Shown: positions 25,973 through 35,471 of the stretch, piece after piece
Numbering within the stretch: the stretch's first letter is position 1
Layout: each line of letters starts with the position of its first letter
Origin: Chakrabartia godavariana
GTDB lineage: Bacteria; Pseudomonadota; Alphaproteobacteria; Sphingomonadales; Sphingomonadaceae
DNA: 64,000 nt
Assembly (NCBI GenBank): GCA_005518185.1
Contig: RKSN01000002.1
Location: forward strand, 372,001 to 436,000
Direction of reading: 5' to 3'
Made by a program: the position numbers and the translations under genes
The notes under the pieces: model-generated
What the model was told of the DNA's origin: nothing
The model's database searches: none
Seen by the model: the letters and a program-made list of their open reading frames with translations, nothing else

Positions 25973-26509
25973 TCAGTGCCCGGCAAAGGCAACAAGGCTG
26001 TGCACGACCGGCCCCTCCGCCCGCAGGCGGTCCGCGCCGCCCAGATCCGGCAGGTCCACAAGGAACACCGCGACGGGCACCTCGGTTCCGGCTGAACGCA
26101 GCAGATGGGTCGCAGCAACGGCAGTGCCGCCGGTGGCGATCAGATCATCGATCAGCGCGATCCGGTCCCCCTTCCCGACCGCATCGTCGTGAATCTCGAT
26201 CCGGTCCTGCCCATATTCGAGCGCATAGTTCATGCCGATGGTCCGCCCCGGCAGCTTGTCCTTCTTGCGGATGGGGACGAAGCCCAGCCCCATCTCCCGC
26301 GCCAAGGCCGCCCCGAAGATGAAGCCGCGCGCCTCAATGCCCGCGATCATGTTCACGTCATGCCCGTCCAGCGCGGCGCGCATCCGCTGAATGGCCAGGC
26401 CAAAGCCGTCCGCATCGCGCAGCACCGTCGTGATGTCGCGGAACTGGATGCCGGGTTTGGGAAAGTCGGGAATGGTGCGGATCAGCGTCCGCAGGGGATC
26501 ATCGCTCAT
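25973..26509 (-). CDS. apt: Adenine phosphoribosyltransferase
   Basis: Salvages adenine to AMP using PRPP. 178 residues. Motifs: TIPDFPKPGIQFRDITTVL at the N-terminus, IAGIEARGFIFGAALA, FVPIRKKDKLPG, and the PRPP loop IALIDDLIATGGTA. The ATG at 26509 overlaps the stop of the small upstream membrane-protein gene (ATGA), so the two are coupled. A longer in-frame start exists but would overlap that gene. Confidence 0.95.
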   Translation of the reverse strand: MSDDPLRTLIRTIPDFPKPGIQFRDITTVLRDADGFGLAIQRMRAALDGHDVNMIAGIEARGFIFGAALAREMGLGFVPIRKKDKLPGRTIGMNYALEYGQDRIEIHDDAVGKGDRIALIDDLIATGGTAVAATHLLRSAGTEVPVAVFLVDLPDLGGADRLRAEGPVVHSLVAFAGH

Positions 26510-26673
26510 CTGAAGAACACGTAATAGATCACATAGAACCACGACAGAAAGCCGTGAATGATCGCCCAGAGCACCGACTTGTGCAGCGACCAGGAAATGG
26601 TGATGGCCAGCGCGCTGCCAAAGCCGATGCCTGCCTTGGTCGCCGAATAGGATGCCGATCTGATTTCTGCCAT
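26506..26673 (-). CDS. Small membrane protein, 55 aa
   Basis: MAEIRSASYSATKAGIGFGSALAI followed by a hydrophobic segment ending in an aromatic, WSLHKSVLWAIIHGFLSWFYVIYYVFF. A GAGGAGG ribosome site precedes ATG 26673. It overlaps apt by 4 bases, indicating co-translation. Function unknown; too short for domain assignment but well supported by the ribosome site and coupling. Confidence 0.7.
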   Translation of the reverse strand: MAEIRSASYSATKAGIGFGSALAITISWSLHKSVLWAIIHGFLSWFYVIYYVFFR

Positions 26674-26783
26674 GGCGTCGCCTCCTCGCATCGTCCGGTT
26701 GTGGCACGGGCCATGCCGATGGGCCAGAGCGGATTGCCGGTTTTTCATTGGCTTTGTCCGGCAGGGCCGGTTAGCACCTTGCC

Positions 26784-29669
26784 ATGCGTTTTTCGTTCCT
26801 GCGTTCCGTCACGCTCGCCCTGTCGGGCTTCGCCCTCATCGCCGCTGCGCCCGCTGCCCGGGCCCCCGCCAAGCCCAAGGCGGCTCCAGCAAAGGTCGCG
26901 GCGCCCGAAGCAGATGTCCCGTGGCTTTACAAGAACAGCGACATCCCGGTCGACAAGCAGTGGATCTTCGGCGAACTGCCCAACGGGCTGCGCTATGCCG
27001 TGCGCCGCAACCGCGTGCCGCCGGGGCAGGTCTCGATCCGCGTCGCCATCGATGCCGGATCGCTGATGGAGCGCGAAAATGAGCGCGGCTATGCGCACTT
27101 CCTTGAGCATCTGTCGTTTCGCGGGTCCAAATATGTCGCCGATGGGGAAGCCAAGCGCGTGTGGCAGCGGCTGGGCGCCACCTTCGGCAATGACAGCAAC
27201 GCCATCACCTCCCCCACCCAGACGGTCTACAAGCTCGACCTGCCCAATGCCGGCTTCCCTGCCCTCAATGAGAGCATGAAGATCCTGTCGGGCATGATGT
27301 CCGGCCCGAGCATCTCCGCGACCGAGGTGGATGCCGAGCGCCGCACCGTCTCTGCCGAGGCGCGCGAGCAGGACGGCGCGCAGGTCCGCGTCAGCGATAC
27401 CGCCTCGAAGCTCTTTTACGCGGGCCAGCCGCTGGCCGACCGATCGCCGATTGGCAATCTGGACTCGCTCGCCAAGGCGACGCCGGAGAGCCTGCGGGCC
27501 TTCCACAACCGCTGGTACCGGCCCGACAACACCGTCATCGCCATGTCAGGCGATGGCGATCCGGTGGTGTTCGCGCAGCTGATCGCGCGTTACTTTTCGG
27601 ACTGGAAGCCCGCCAATGCGGAACCGGTGCCCTCGGTCGATCTCGGTCGCCCCGCGCCCACCGCACCCAAGACGAGCTTCCTTGTCGAACCGGGCCTGCC
27701 AACCAGCATCAACCTCGCCTGGCTGCGTCCCTGGCAGCAGGTCAATGACACCATCGCGCTCAATCAGGGCCGCCTCATCGAGATCGTCGCCTCGCGCCTG
27801 ATCAACCGGCGGCTGGAACAGCGCGCCCGCGCCGGCGGCAGCTTCCTGCAGGCCGATGTCCAGCAGGACAATGTCGCGCGTTCGGCCGACGCGACCTTCG
27901 TGTCCATCATCCCTCTGGACGAAGACTGGCGTCCGGCTCTGGCCGACGTGCGCGCGGTGATTGCCGATGCGCTCGTCAATCCGCCGACGCAGGCAGAAAT
28001 CGACCGGGAGGCGAACGAGTTCACGGCGCTGCTCGACGTGCAGGTGGAAACGGCGCGCGCCGAAGCCAGCGCCAAGCAGGCCGACGATCTGATCGAAGCC
28101 GTCAACATCCGCGAAACCGTGGCCAGCCCGGAAGTCGCGCGCGACGTGTTCGGCGGACTGAAGGGTAAGATCACCCCGGCGGACGTGCTGAAGGCCACCC
28201 AGCGGCTCTTTTCGGGCATCGGGCCGCGCGCTTTCGTGTCGAGACAGACGGATCAGGCCGACGGTGCCACGCAGCTTGCGGCGGCCATTGCGGCACCCGT
28301 GACGGCCGCGACCACTGAGCGGGATCAGGCGCAGATTACCTTTGATCAGCTGCCCAAGGCTGGCCCCGCCGGCACTGTCGCCGACACCCGCCGTCTGAAG
28401 GGCGTCGATGTCGAGGTGCTGACGCTCTCCAACGGCACGCACGTGCTTTTGAGCCCCTCCTCGTCCGAAGCCGGCCGCGTCTATGTCTCGGCGCGCTTTG
28501 GCGCCGGCATGAAGGCGCTCCCGCGTGACCGCCTGACCCCGGCCTGGGCTGGCCCGGGCACGCTGGTGCAGAGCGGCATCGGCACGCTGAAGCAGGACCA
28601 GCTCGAGCGGATGACGAGCGGGCGGCAGATCAACATGTCGATCGAGACCGGCGAGAACGCGTTTACGATGCGCGCGCTCACACGCCCCGCAGATCTGGCC
28701 GACCAACTCAAATTCTTCGCGGCCAAGTTCGCCGCCCCCGGCTGGGATCCGGCACCGGTTCTCCGCACCAAGGCGGCCGCGATCCTCGGTCTGCGCACGG
28801 CCGACTCCTCCCCGCGCGACGTCCTCGGGCGAAAGCTGGGTATCTATCTGCGCGGCGGCGACAAGCGCTGGGCCACGCCTGAAAAGGCCGATGCCGAAGC
28901 GCTGACGCCCGAGGCCTTCCGTGCCTTTTGGGAACCCGTCCTTGCCACCGGCCCGATCGAGCTTTCCATTTTCGGGGACTTTGATCCGGAGGCGGTGAAG
29001 CCCGTCCTCCTCGAAACCTTCGGCGCCCTGCCGGTCCGCCCGGTGGCGACCCCGCTGAAGGGCAGCGACCGCTCGATCGGCCCGAAGCCGACCTCAATAC
29101 CCGTCCGCCTGACCCATCGCGGCTCACCCGATCAGGCAATAGCTGTCCTCGCCTGGTCCACCGGCGGGGGCATTGCGGACGTACGCACGGGGCGTCAGCT
29201 CGACATGCTCGCCAGCATCTTCACCGACCGCCTGTTCGAACAGTTCCGCGAAGGCGAAGGCGCGAGCTACAGCCCCGACGTGTCGAGCAACTGGCCGACC
29301 GGCATCAATGGCGGCGGCAGCCTGACCGTGATGGCGCAGGTGAAGCCGGAATCGGTCGATGCCTTCTTCGTCCGCGCCCGCGCCATTGCGCAGGATCTCG
29401 CGTCCAAGCCCGTGTCCAATGACGAGCTGCAGCGGGCCGTCGGGCCGATGCTGCAACGCATCGCCCGGGCGCAGACAGGTAACATGTTCTGGCTGTCCCA
29501 GCTGTCTGGCGTGACGGAGGAGCCCCGCCGCCTCGATAATCTGCTGAGCTGGGGAAATGACCTGAAATCGATGACGCCCGCCAACCTGCAAAAGCTGGCG
29601 AAGCGTTATCTGAAGGCCAACAAGACCTTCTCAATGGTGGTCGAGCCGGAAGCGGCAGCCACGCCCTAG
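26784..29669 (+). CDS. M16 family zinc metallopeptidase (pitrilysin-like), exported
   Basis: A 961-residue periplasmic peptidase with signal peptide (FLRSVTLALSGFALIAAAPAARA). The inverted zinc motif H105-F-L-E108-H109 is intact (YAHFLEHLSFRGS), with downstream glutamates (VDAERRTVSAEAREQD) for the third ligand. The C-terminal half is the second, non-catalytic M16 repeat (RQLDMLASIFTDRLFEQFREGEGASYSP). The family degrades peptides in a clam-shell chamber. A perfect palindrome spans the stop codon. Confidence 0.93.
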   Translation: MRFSFLRSVTLALSGFALIAAAPAARAPAKPKAAPAKVAAPEADVPWLYKNSDIPVDKQWIFGELPNGLRYAVRRNRVPPGQVSIRVAIDAGSLMERENERGYAHFLEHLSFRGSKYVADGEAKRVWQRLGATFGNDSNAITSPTQTVYKLDLPNAGFPALNESMKILSGMMSGPSISATEVDAERRTVSAEAREQDGAQVRVSDTASKLFYAGQPLADRSPIGNLDSLAKATPESLRAFHNRWYRPDNTVIAMSGDGDPVVFAQLIARYFSDWKPANAEPVPSVDLGRPAPTAPKTSFLVEPGLPTSINLAWLRPWQQVNDTIALNQGRLIEIVASRLINRRLEQRARAGGSFLQADVQQDNVARSADATFVSIIPLDEDWRPALADVRAVIADALVNPPTQAEIDREANEFTALLDVQVETARAEASAKQADDLIEAVNIRETVASPEVARDVFGGLKGKITPADVLKATQRLFSGIGPRAFVSRQTDQADGATQLAAAIAAPVTAATTERDQAQITFDQLPKAGPAGTVADTRRLKGVDVEVLTLSNGTHVLLSPSSSEAGRVYVSARFGAGMKALPRDRLTPAWAGPGTLVQSGIGTLKQDQLERMTSGRQINMSIETGENAFTMRALTRPADLADQLKFFAAKFAAPGWDPAPVLRTKAAAILGLRTADSSPRDVLGRKLGIYLRGGDKRWATPEKADAEALTPEAFRAFWEPVLATGPIELSIFGDFDPEAVKPVLLETFGALPVRPVATPLKGSDRSIGPKPTSIPVRLTHRGSPDQAIAVLAWSTGGGIADVRTGRQLDMLASIFTDRLFEQFREGEGASYSPDVSSNWPTGINGGGSLTVMAQVKPESVDAFFVRARAIAQDLASKPVSNDELQRAVGPMLQRIARAQTGNMFWLSQLSGVTEEPRRLDNLLSWGNDLKSMTPANLQKLAKRYLKANKTFSMVVEPEAAATP

Positions 29670-29681
29670 GGCGTGGCTGCC
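29654..29681. terminator. 28-base perfect palindrome spanning the M16 stop codon; bidirectional terminator candidate
   Basis: Bases 29654-29681 are identical to their reverse complement (GGCAGCCACGCCC, then TA centre, then the mirror arm), with the TAG stop at 29667-29669 at the centre. It separates the converging M16 and fghA genes, which end 28 bases apart. There is no T-run, so termination by this hairpin is an inference. Confidence 0.6.
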
Positions 29682-29697
29682 GTCGGGCGTCGACGCG

Positions 29698-30540
29698 TCA
29701 ACCCAGGCGCGCGGCGTGCCAGCGCAGGTGATCGGCCATGAAGGACGAGATGAAATAATAGCTGTGGTCATAGCCCGGCTGCATCCGCAGCGTGAGCTTC
29801 TGACCTGCCGCATCGCACGCCGCCTGCAACAGTTCCGGCTTCAGCTGTTCAACGAGGAAATTGTCGGCCTCACCCTGATCGACCAGCAGGTCGGGCAGGC
29901 GCGCGCCGCCTTCGATGAGGGCGCAGGCATCATATTCGGCCCAGGCTGCCTGATCCGGGCCCAGATAGCCGCCCAGCGCCTTATGACCCCAGGGGCAATT
30001 GAGCGGTGAGACAATGGGCGCGAACGCGGAGGTGCTCTTGTATCGCCCCGGATTGCGCAGCGAAATGGTCAGCGCGCCGTGCCCGCCCATCGAATGGCCG
30101 GTGATGCCCTGCCGGTCCATGTCTACCGGGAAGTTGGCGGCGACCAGCGAGGGCAGTTCCTGCTCGATATAGTCGCGCATGCGGTAATGGGCCGCGAAGG
30201 GATCCTGAGTGGCGTTCACGTAAAAGCCGGCCCCAAGGCCAAAGTCATAGGCGCCATCGGCATCGTCGGCGACGCCTTCACCACGCGGGCTTGTATCCGG
30301 CGCGACGAAGATCAGGCCGAGTTCGGCACAGGCCGCACGGAACTCCCCCTTTTCGGTCACGTTGGCATGCGTGCAGGTCAGGCCCGAGAGATACCAGACG
30401 ACCGGCAGCTTCGCGCCCGGTGCATGATCCGGCACGAAGACCGAGAAGGTCATGCCCGTCCCCGTTGCGCTGGATGTGTGCTTGTACACGCCCTGCGTGC
30501 CGCCATGGCTGCGGTTGGTGGAAACAGTCTCGATCGTCAT
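29698..30540 (-). CDS. fghA: S-formylglutathione hydrolase
   Basis: Serine esterase completing glutathione-dependent formaldehyde oxidation: S-formylglutathione to formate and glutathione. 280 residues, standard length. Visible: VWYLSGLTCTHANVTEKG at the N-terminus, PDTSPRGEGVADDADGAYDFGLGAGFYVNAT, the nucleophile in ITGHSMGGHGALTI, DQGEADNFL for the Asp, and GYDHSYYFISSF with the His. The formaldehyde dehydrogenase partner is not adjacent in the window. Confidence 0.95.
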   Translation of the reverse strand: MTIETVSTNRSHGGTQGVYKHTSSATGTGMTFSVFVPDHAPGAKLPVVWYLSGLTCTHANVTEKGEFRAACAELGLIFVAPDTSPRGEGVADDADGAYDFGLGAGFYVNATQDPFAAHYRMRDYIEQELPSLVAANFPVDMDRQGITGHSMGGHGALTISLRNPGRYKSTSAFAPIVSPLNCPWGHKALGGYLGPDQAAWAEYDACALIEGGARLPDLLVDQGEADNFLVEQLKPELLQAACDAAGQKLTLRMQPGYDHSYYFISSFMADHLRWHAARLG

Positions 30541-30669
30541 GCGGAATCCTTTCGTCGCGGCTTGCGCTGCTCTTGGTCAAGCCAGTCGGGCTTGGCAAGG
30601 GATGTGATGCACGGTGAGACAAGGTGAAAGACCTTTGACAGCGCCGACAGGGCGGTTAAGCCTCAGGCC

Positions 30670-31920
30670 ATGATCAAGCACAGCCTCTCCGCCCTCCTCG
30701 CCCTCAGCCTTGCCCAGACCGCGCTGGCTGCCACTCCCGAACAGATTGCCCGCGCCGCGCTCAAGGCCTCGCCCGTGGTGGACGGCCATAATGACGTGCC
30801 GGAACAGGTGCGGGACCGCTTTGACAATGATCTGTCCAAGTTCAATTTCAATGACACGACCAACACGGCCACCGCGTCCAGTATCGCGATGCATACCGAC
30901 CTCGCCCGCCTGAAAAAGGGCATGGTCGGTGGCCAGTTCTGGTCGGTCTATGTTCCGGCCTCCCTGTCCGAACCCGAAGCCGTGACGGCCGTGACCGAGC
31001 AGATTGACCTCGTCCACCGGCTCGTCGATGCCTATCCGGACCGGCTCATGCTCGCCCTGACCGCATCGGACATCGAAGCGGGATTCAAGTCGGGCAAGAT
31101 CGCATCGCTTATGGGCATGGAGGGCGGTTATGCCATCGCCTCCTCGATGGGTGTTCTGCGCCAGATGTACCGGGCGGGCGCCCGCTACATGACGCTGACC
31201 CACAGCAAGACGACGGCCTGGGCCGACAGCGGCACCGACGCGCCGAGATTTGACGGGCTCTCGCCGTTCGGCGTCGAGGTCGTGAAGGAAATGAACCGCA
31301 TCGGGATGCTCGTGGATTTGAGCCATGTGTCCGAAGCGACTATGATGGACGCGCTCGATGTCGCGAAGGCGCCGGTCATCTTCAGCCATTCGGGCGCCCG
31401 CGCGGTCGACGGCCATGGCCGCAACGTGCCCGACAGCGTGCTCGCCCGCCTGCCGAAGAATGGCGGCGTCGTGATGGTCGTCTTCCTGCCCGATTATGTC
31501 AGTGAACAGGTGCGCATATGGGCCGCCCAGCGCGCCGGCGAGGAAGGTCGGCTGAACAAGCTGCTGCCCTATGCGCCGGATCAGGTGAAGGCGGGGCTTG
31601 CGGCGTGGGAAAAGGCCAATCCGAAACCCGCCGCCACGATCGCGCAGGTGGCCGATCACATCGACCATATCCGCAAGGTCGCCGGCATCGACCATATTGG
31701 CCTTGGCGGCGATTATGACGGGATGGACAGCGCGCCCGTCGGCATGGAGGACGTGTCCGGCTATCCCGCCCTGTTCGTGGAATTGGCCAAGCGTGGCTAT
31801 TCGCAGGCCGATCTGGAGAAGATTTCCAGCCGCAACATCATCCGCGCGCTGCGGCAGGCCGAACAGACGGCAGCGAGCCTGAAGGCTGTCCCGCCGAGCG
31901 AGGCACGCCTCACCAAATAA
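30670..31920 (+). CDS. Membrane dipeptidase, M19 family, exported
   Basis: A 416-residue zinc dipeptidase with signal peptide (LSALLALSLAQTALAA). Metal ligands: H and D in VVDGHNDVPEQVR, E in MGMEGGYAIAS, H in MTLTHSKTTAWAD, H in VIFSHSGARA; the C-terminal GGDYDGMD also matches. The family hydrolyses dipeptides, including D-residue dipeptides, in the periplasm. Its end lies 3 bases from the convergent DUF808 gene. Confidence 0.93.
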   Translation: MIKHSLSALLALSLAQTALAATPEQIARAALKASPVVDGHNDVPEQVRDRFDNDLSKFNFNDTTNTATASSIAMHTDLARLKKGMVGGQFWSVYVPASLSEPEAVTAVTEQIDLVHRLVDAYPDRLMLALTASDIEAGFKSGKIASLMGMEGGYAIASSMGVLRQMYRAGARYMTLTHSKTTAWADSGTDAPRFDGLSPFGVEVVKEMNRIGMLVDLSHVSEATMMDALDVAKAPVIFSHSGARAVDGHGRNVPDSVLARLPKNGGVVMVVFLPDYVSEQVRIWAAQRAGEEGRLNKLLPYAPDQVKAGLAAWEKANPKPAATIAQVADHIDHIRKVAGIDHIGLGGDYDGMDSAPVGMEDVSGYPALFVELAKRGYSQADLEKISSRNIIRALRQAEQTAASLKAVPPSEARLTK

Positions 31921-31923
31921 ACG

Positions 31924-32859
31924 TCAGCCTTTGCGGTGCGTCCACAGATGATGGGCGCCCACAATCACGCCGCCGACCACGAGGCCGAACAGGCCCGACC
32001 CGATGGCGTGGACGACCCATTCGACCAGCCCCTTGAAGGCGGGGACATCCGCTGACGCGCCGTGCGCTGCGGCATCGAGCCATTCGGGCAGCGGGGTCAG
32101 ATGAAATTCGTGCATCCCGTGCAGGAAGATGCCGCCGCCAACCCAGATCATCGCCGCAATGCCGATAACCGACAGCGCCGACAGCAGTTTGGGCATGGCG
32201 CGCACAAGGCTGCGACCGATGGCCTGAGAGGTCCTGCTCTCGCGCCGGGCCATGTGGAGGCCGATGTCGTCCATCTTCACGATAAGGCCGACCAGACCAT
32301 AGACACCGATGGTGATCGCCACCGCGACGACGAAGAGAATACCGGCCTGGAGCCAGATTGACTCCTCGGCCACCTCGCCAAGCGCAATCGCCATGATCTC
32401 CGCGGACAGGATCAGGTCGGTCCGCACCGCGCCCGACACCATCTTCTTTTCATGCTCTTCGCTCGACAGCTCGGCAATGTCCTCGTCCAGCGAGTCCACT
32501 TCCGGGTTCAGGGCTTCGAGGATTTTCTCGACGCCCTCAAAGCAGAGGAACGCGCCACCAAGCATCAGGATCGGTGTGATCGCACCGGGCAGAAAATAGC
32601 TGAGCAAAAGGCCGATGGGCAGGATGATCGCCAGCTTGTTGATGATCGAACCGCGCGCGATCCGGGCGATTACGGGCAGTTCGCGGTCGGGCGTAAATCC
32701 GGTCACATAGCGCGGCGTGACGGCGGTATCGTCAATGACGACGCCCGCCGCCTTGACGCTTGCGCGGCCAGCGGCGGCGCCGACATCGTCAATCGAGGCG
32801 GCCGCCACCTTGGCGATGGTCGCGATGTCGTCGAGAAGGGCGGCAAGGCCGGATGCCAT
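31924..32859 (-). CDS. DUF808 (YedI-like) inner-membrane protein
   Basis: 311 residues with several membrane helices (IINKLAIILPIGLLLSYFLPG, ILFVVAVAITIGVYGLVGLIV, LSALSVIGIAAMIWVGGGIFL, and a C-terminal one). The N-terminus ASGLAALLDDIATIAKVAAASIDDVGAAAGRASVKAAGVVIDDTAV is the hallmark of this family; GGAFLCFEGVEKILEAL also matches. Function is not established. No co-directional partner. Confidence 0.9.
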   Translation of the reverse strand: MASGLAALLDDIATIAKVAAASIDDVGAAAGRASVKAAGVVIDDTAVTPRYVTGFTPDRELPVIARIARGSIINKLAIILPIGLLLSYFLPGAITPILMLGGAFLCFEGVEKILEALNPEVDSLDEDIAELSSEEHEKKMVSGAVRTDLILSAEIMAIALGEVAEESIWLQAGILFVVAVAITIGVYGLVGLIVKMDDIGLHMARRESRTSQAIGRSLVRAMPKLLSALSVIGIAAMIWVGGGIFLHGMHEFHLTPLPEWLDAAAHGASADVPAFKGLVEWVVHAIGSGLFGLVVGGVIVGAHHLWTHRKG

Positions 32860-32924
32860 CGGGATGCTCCTGAAATGGGGTGCTGTTCGTTAGGTCGATA
32901 ACCGCAACGATGTCCAGACGTGCC

Positions 32925-34094
32925 CTAGCGCCCGAACAGCTGGCGCCCGGCGAGATCGAGCATGATCTCTTCGGACCCGCCACCGATCGCGTTGACGCGC
33001 ACTTCGCGATAGATGCGCTCCACCTTTGAGCCGCGCAGATAGCTCGCGCCGCCGAGCACTTGCGCCGCCTCGCGCGCAACGCTTTCAAGCATCCGCGTCG
33101 CCTGCACCTTCAGCATCGCGAAATCGGCGGGCTGGTCGCACCCTTGTTCGACCTGCCACGCGCACAGATCGACCCAGGCCTGCGTCGTGTTGATCTGCCG
33201 CGCCATGTCCGCCAGCTTGATGCGGATCGACTGATGCCCGATGAGCGGCTTGCCAAAGGTCTCGCGCTGCTGCGCCCATTCCGACGCTTCTTTCAGGCAC
33301 ACGCGCGCAAAGGCGCAGCAGCCCATCGCCATGCCCAGCCGTTCCGAATTGAAGTTGCGCATGATGCCGATAAAGCCGCCATTTTCGAGGCCGATCAGGT
33401 TTTCGGCAGGGACTTCGACATCCTCGAAATAGATCGCCGCCGTGTCGGAGCAGTGCCAGCCCATCTTGTCGAGGCGGGTGCGCGAGACGCCCTTGGCCGT
33501 CATGTCGATCAGGAGCAGCGACACGCCGCCTGCGCCGGGCCCGCCGGTCCGCACCGCGCAGGTCAGCCAGTCCGCGCGCATCCCGCTTGTGATGAACATC
33601 TTCGATCCGTTGACCACATAATGGTCGCCCTTGCGCACGGCCCGCGTCTTCAGGTTCGCCACATCGGACCCGCCGGAAGGCTCGGTGATGCCGAGCGCGA
33701 TGATCTTTTCCCCCGCGAGCACCGGCGGCGCCACACGGCGCTTCAGCGCGTCCGAGCCCAAAGCGAGAATTGGTGGCAGGCCAATGCCGTGCGTCATCAG
33801 CGAGGCCCCCAGCCCACCGGCGCCAACCGCCGACAGCTCCTCCGTCTGCGTCATCCCATGGAAGATATCGAAGCCGTCGCTATGCCCGCCAAACTCTTCC
33901 GGATAGCGCAGGCCCAGAATCCCGGCTGCCGCGGCCTTCTTGTGCAGCTCACGCGGGAGTTCACCGTCCCTTTCCCACTGATCTATGTTGGGTTCTATCC
34001 CGGTTGCGACGAACCGCCGCACCGACATAGCCAATTGTTCATGGGTCTCGTTGTAGAAGGGCGAACGGGCACGCCACTGGTCAAAACTGGTCAT
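32925..34094 (-). CDS. Acyl-CoA dehydrogenase family protein
   Basis: FAD flavoprotein that oxidises acyl-CoA thioesters; 389 residues. Motifs: GITEPSGGSDVANLKTRA (substrate and flavin region), YVVNGSKMFITSG, and the catalytic Glu in GGGSEEIMLDLAGRQLFGR. ATG 34094 starts the typical N-terminus (MTSFDQWRARSPFYNETHEQLAMSVRRFV); no clear ribosome site is seen. Divergent from the beta-lactamase-like gene, with about 140 bases between. The substrate chain type is not evident. Confidence 0.9.
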   Translation of the reverse strand: MTSFDQWRARSPFYNETHEQLAMSVRRFVATGIEPNIDQWERDGELPRELHKKAAAAGILGLRYPEEFGGHSDGFDIFHGMTQTEELSAVGAGGLGASLMTHGIGLPPILALGSDALKRRVAPPVLAGEKIIALGITEPSGGSDVANLKTRAVRKGDHYVVNGSKMFITSGMRADWLTCAVRTGGPGAGGVSLLLIDMTAKGVSRTRLDKMGWHCSDTAAIYFEDVEVPAENLIGLENGGFIGIMRNFNSERLGMAMGCCAFARVCLKEASEWAQQRETFGKPLIGHQSIRIKLADMARQINTTQAWVDLCAWQVEQGCDQPADFAMLKVQATRMLESVAREAAQVLGGASYLRGSKVERIYREVRVNAIGGGSEEIMLDLAGRQLFGR

Positions 34095-34233
34095 GATTGA
34101 AGCTAAGCATTCCGAGTTCCATCGCGCAACCTTCGGTTCGTCGCTGCCAGAGAATCGTTCATCGCAATCCCATTGGTCTGACGACTCTCCCTCTCTATCA
34201 AAAATACACATTGATCTGAGGGGCTTAACCGGA

Positions 34234-35430
34234 ATGGTTCGAACTGCTGTCAAACAGGTTCGTTTGACGTTGGGATTGGGTTTGATCGCGACGGCCTGTG
34301 TCTCGCCCGCAACGCCCCCGGCCCGAATCACCGCGCCCAAGCCGGACGTCCAGAAAACAACAAAGGCGACCACGCCGTCGGCCACAAAGTCCGGCCAGAC
34401 GGTCAGCATTGCCTTGCCCCCGCGCTCCTCAGAACCGACGATCAACGATGCCGCCCGCGCCGCACCGCGCGACATGGTGGCCGCGCTGCGCGCGATCTGG
34501 TCGGCCTTCCCCGGCAAGGCAGGCATTGCCGTCATGAAGACCGACGGGTCGTGGATGGTCTCCTATCGTGGTGATGAACCCATGCCGCAGCAGAGCGTCT
34601 CCAAGCTCTGGGTCGCGATTGCGGTGATGGATGCGGTCGACAAGGGGCAGCTCTCGCTCGACGATCAGGTGACGCTCAAAAAGTCGGACATCACGCTGTT
34701 CCATCAGCCGATTGCCGGTCTGATCGGTCCCAACGGCTATACCACTACGATTGCGAACCTGCTGAAGCGCGCGATGACGCAGAGCGACAATACGGCGAAC
34801 GACTTTCTGATGCGCCGCGTCGGCGGCCCGACCGCCATTCGCGAACTGATCGCCTCCAAGCGGCTGGGCGCCATCCGCTTTGGCCCGGGCGAACGTCACT
34901 TTCAGGCCGCAACCGCCGGCCTGACGTGGAAGCCTGAATACAGCTTTGGCGGCGCGTTCAACGCAGCGCGGGCGGCGCTTCCCGAAAGCGTCCGGCGCAT
35001 GGCGATGGACCGCTATGTCGCGGATCCGATGGACGGCGCGACGCCTGCGGCGATTGCCCGCTCGCTTGCCCGCCTGAAGCGCGGCGAACTGCTGAGCGCT
35101 CAATCGACGCGCTATCTGCTCAACGTCATGGAATCGACCGAAACCGGCCGCGCGCGCCTGAAGGCGGGCCTCCCGGCAGGCTGGAAACTCGCGCACAAGA
35201 CCGGCACGGGCCAGGATCTGCGCAGCCGCACGGCCGGCTTCAACGATGTCGGCATCATGATCGCGCCTGACGGCACGAGCTATGCCGTGGCGGTCATGAT
35301 CGCGGATACCACCGCGCCGGTCCCGACGCGTCAGAAGCTGATCCAGCAGGTGGCGATCACGGTCGCGGCGAACCACAAGGGCGGGGAATATGCGTCCCGC
35401 GCCACGCAGCGCGACCGCGGGTCCAACTAA
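34234..35430 (+). CDS. Class A beta-lactamase-like serine hydrolase, probable lipoprotein
   Basis: 398 residues from ATG 34234 (a longer frame from 34093 looks non-coding). Signal region LTLGLGLIATAC ends in Cys22, a plausible but imperfect lipobox. Then a proline/threonine-rich linker. Active-site motifs: S121-V-S-K124, SDN in TQSDNTAND, and HKTGTG. The omega-loop reads GERHFQ, aligning Glu with E166 of EPELN, but Asn170 is Gln. Roughly 30 extra residues (GLTWKPEYSFGGAFNAARAA) precede DPMDGATP. It may be a beta-lactamase or a related penicillin-interacting or other serine hydrolase; resistance cannot be inferred. Confidence 0.8.
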   Translation: MVRTAVKQVRLTLGLGLIATACVSPATPPARITAPKPDVQKTTKATTPSATKSGQTVSIALPPRSSEPTINDAARAAPRDMVAALRAIWSAFPGKAGIAVMKTDGSWMVSYRGDEPMPQQSVSKLWVAIAVMDAVDKGQLSLDDQVTLKKSDITLFHQPIAGLIGPNGYTTTIANLLKRAMTQSDNTANDFLMRRVGGPTAIRELIASKRLGAIRFGPGERHFQAATAGLTWKPEYSFGGAFNAARAALPESVRRMAMDRYVADPMDGATPAAIARSLARLKRGELLSAQSTRYLLNVMESTETGRARLKAGLPAGWKLAHKTGTGQDLRSRTAGFNDVGIMIAPDGTSYAVAVMIADTTAPVPTRQKLIQQVAITVAANHKGGEYASRATQRDRGSN

Positions 35431-35471
35431 AGCCTGTCGCCAAATCGGAAGGCCATTGCTAAGCCCGGCTG

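Noticed and set aside
23683-26322. An 879-codon plus-strand open frame
   Set aside because: It is antisense to rnr and apt, which have clear family motifs; long antisense frames are expected at high GC, and its translation is compositionally odd (His/Arg/Asp-rich) with no motif.
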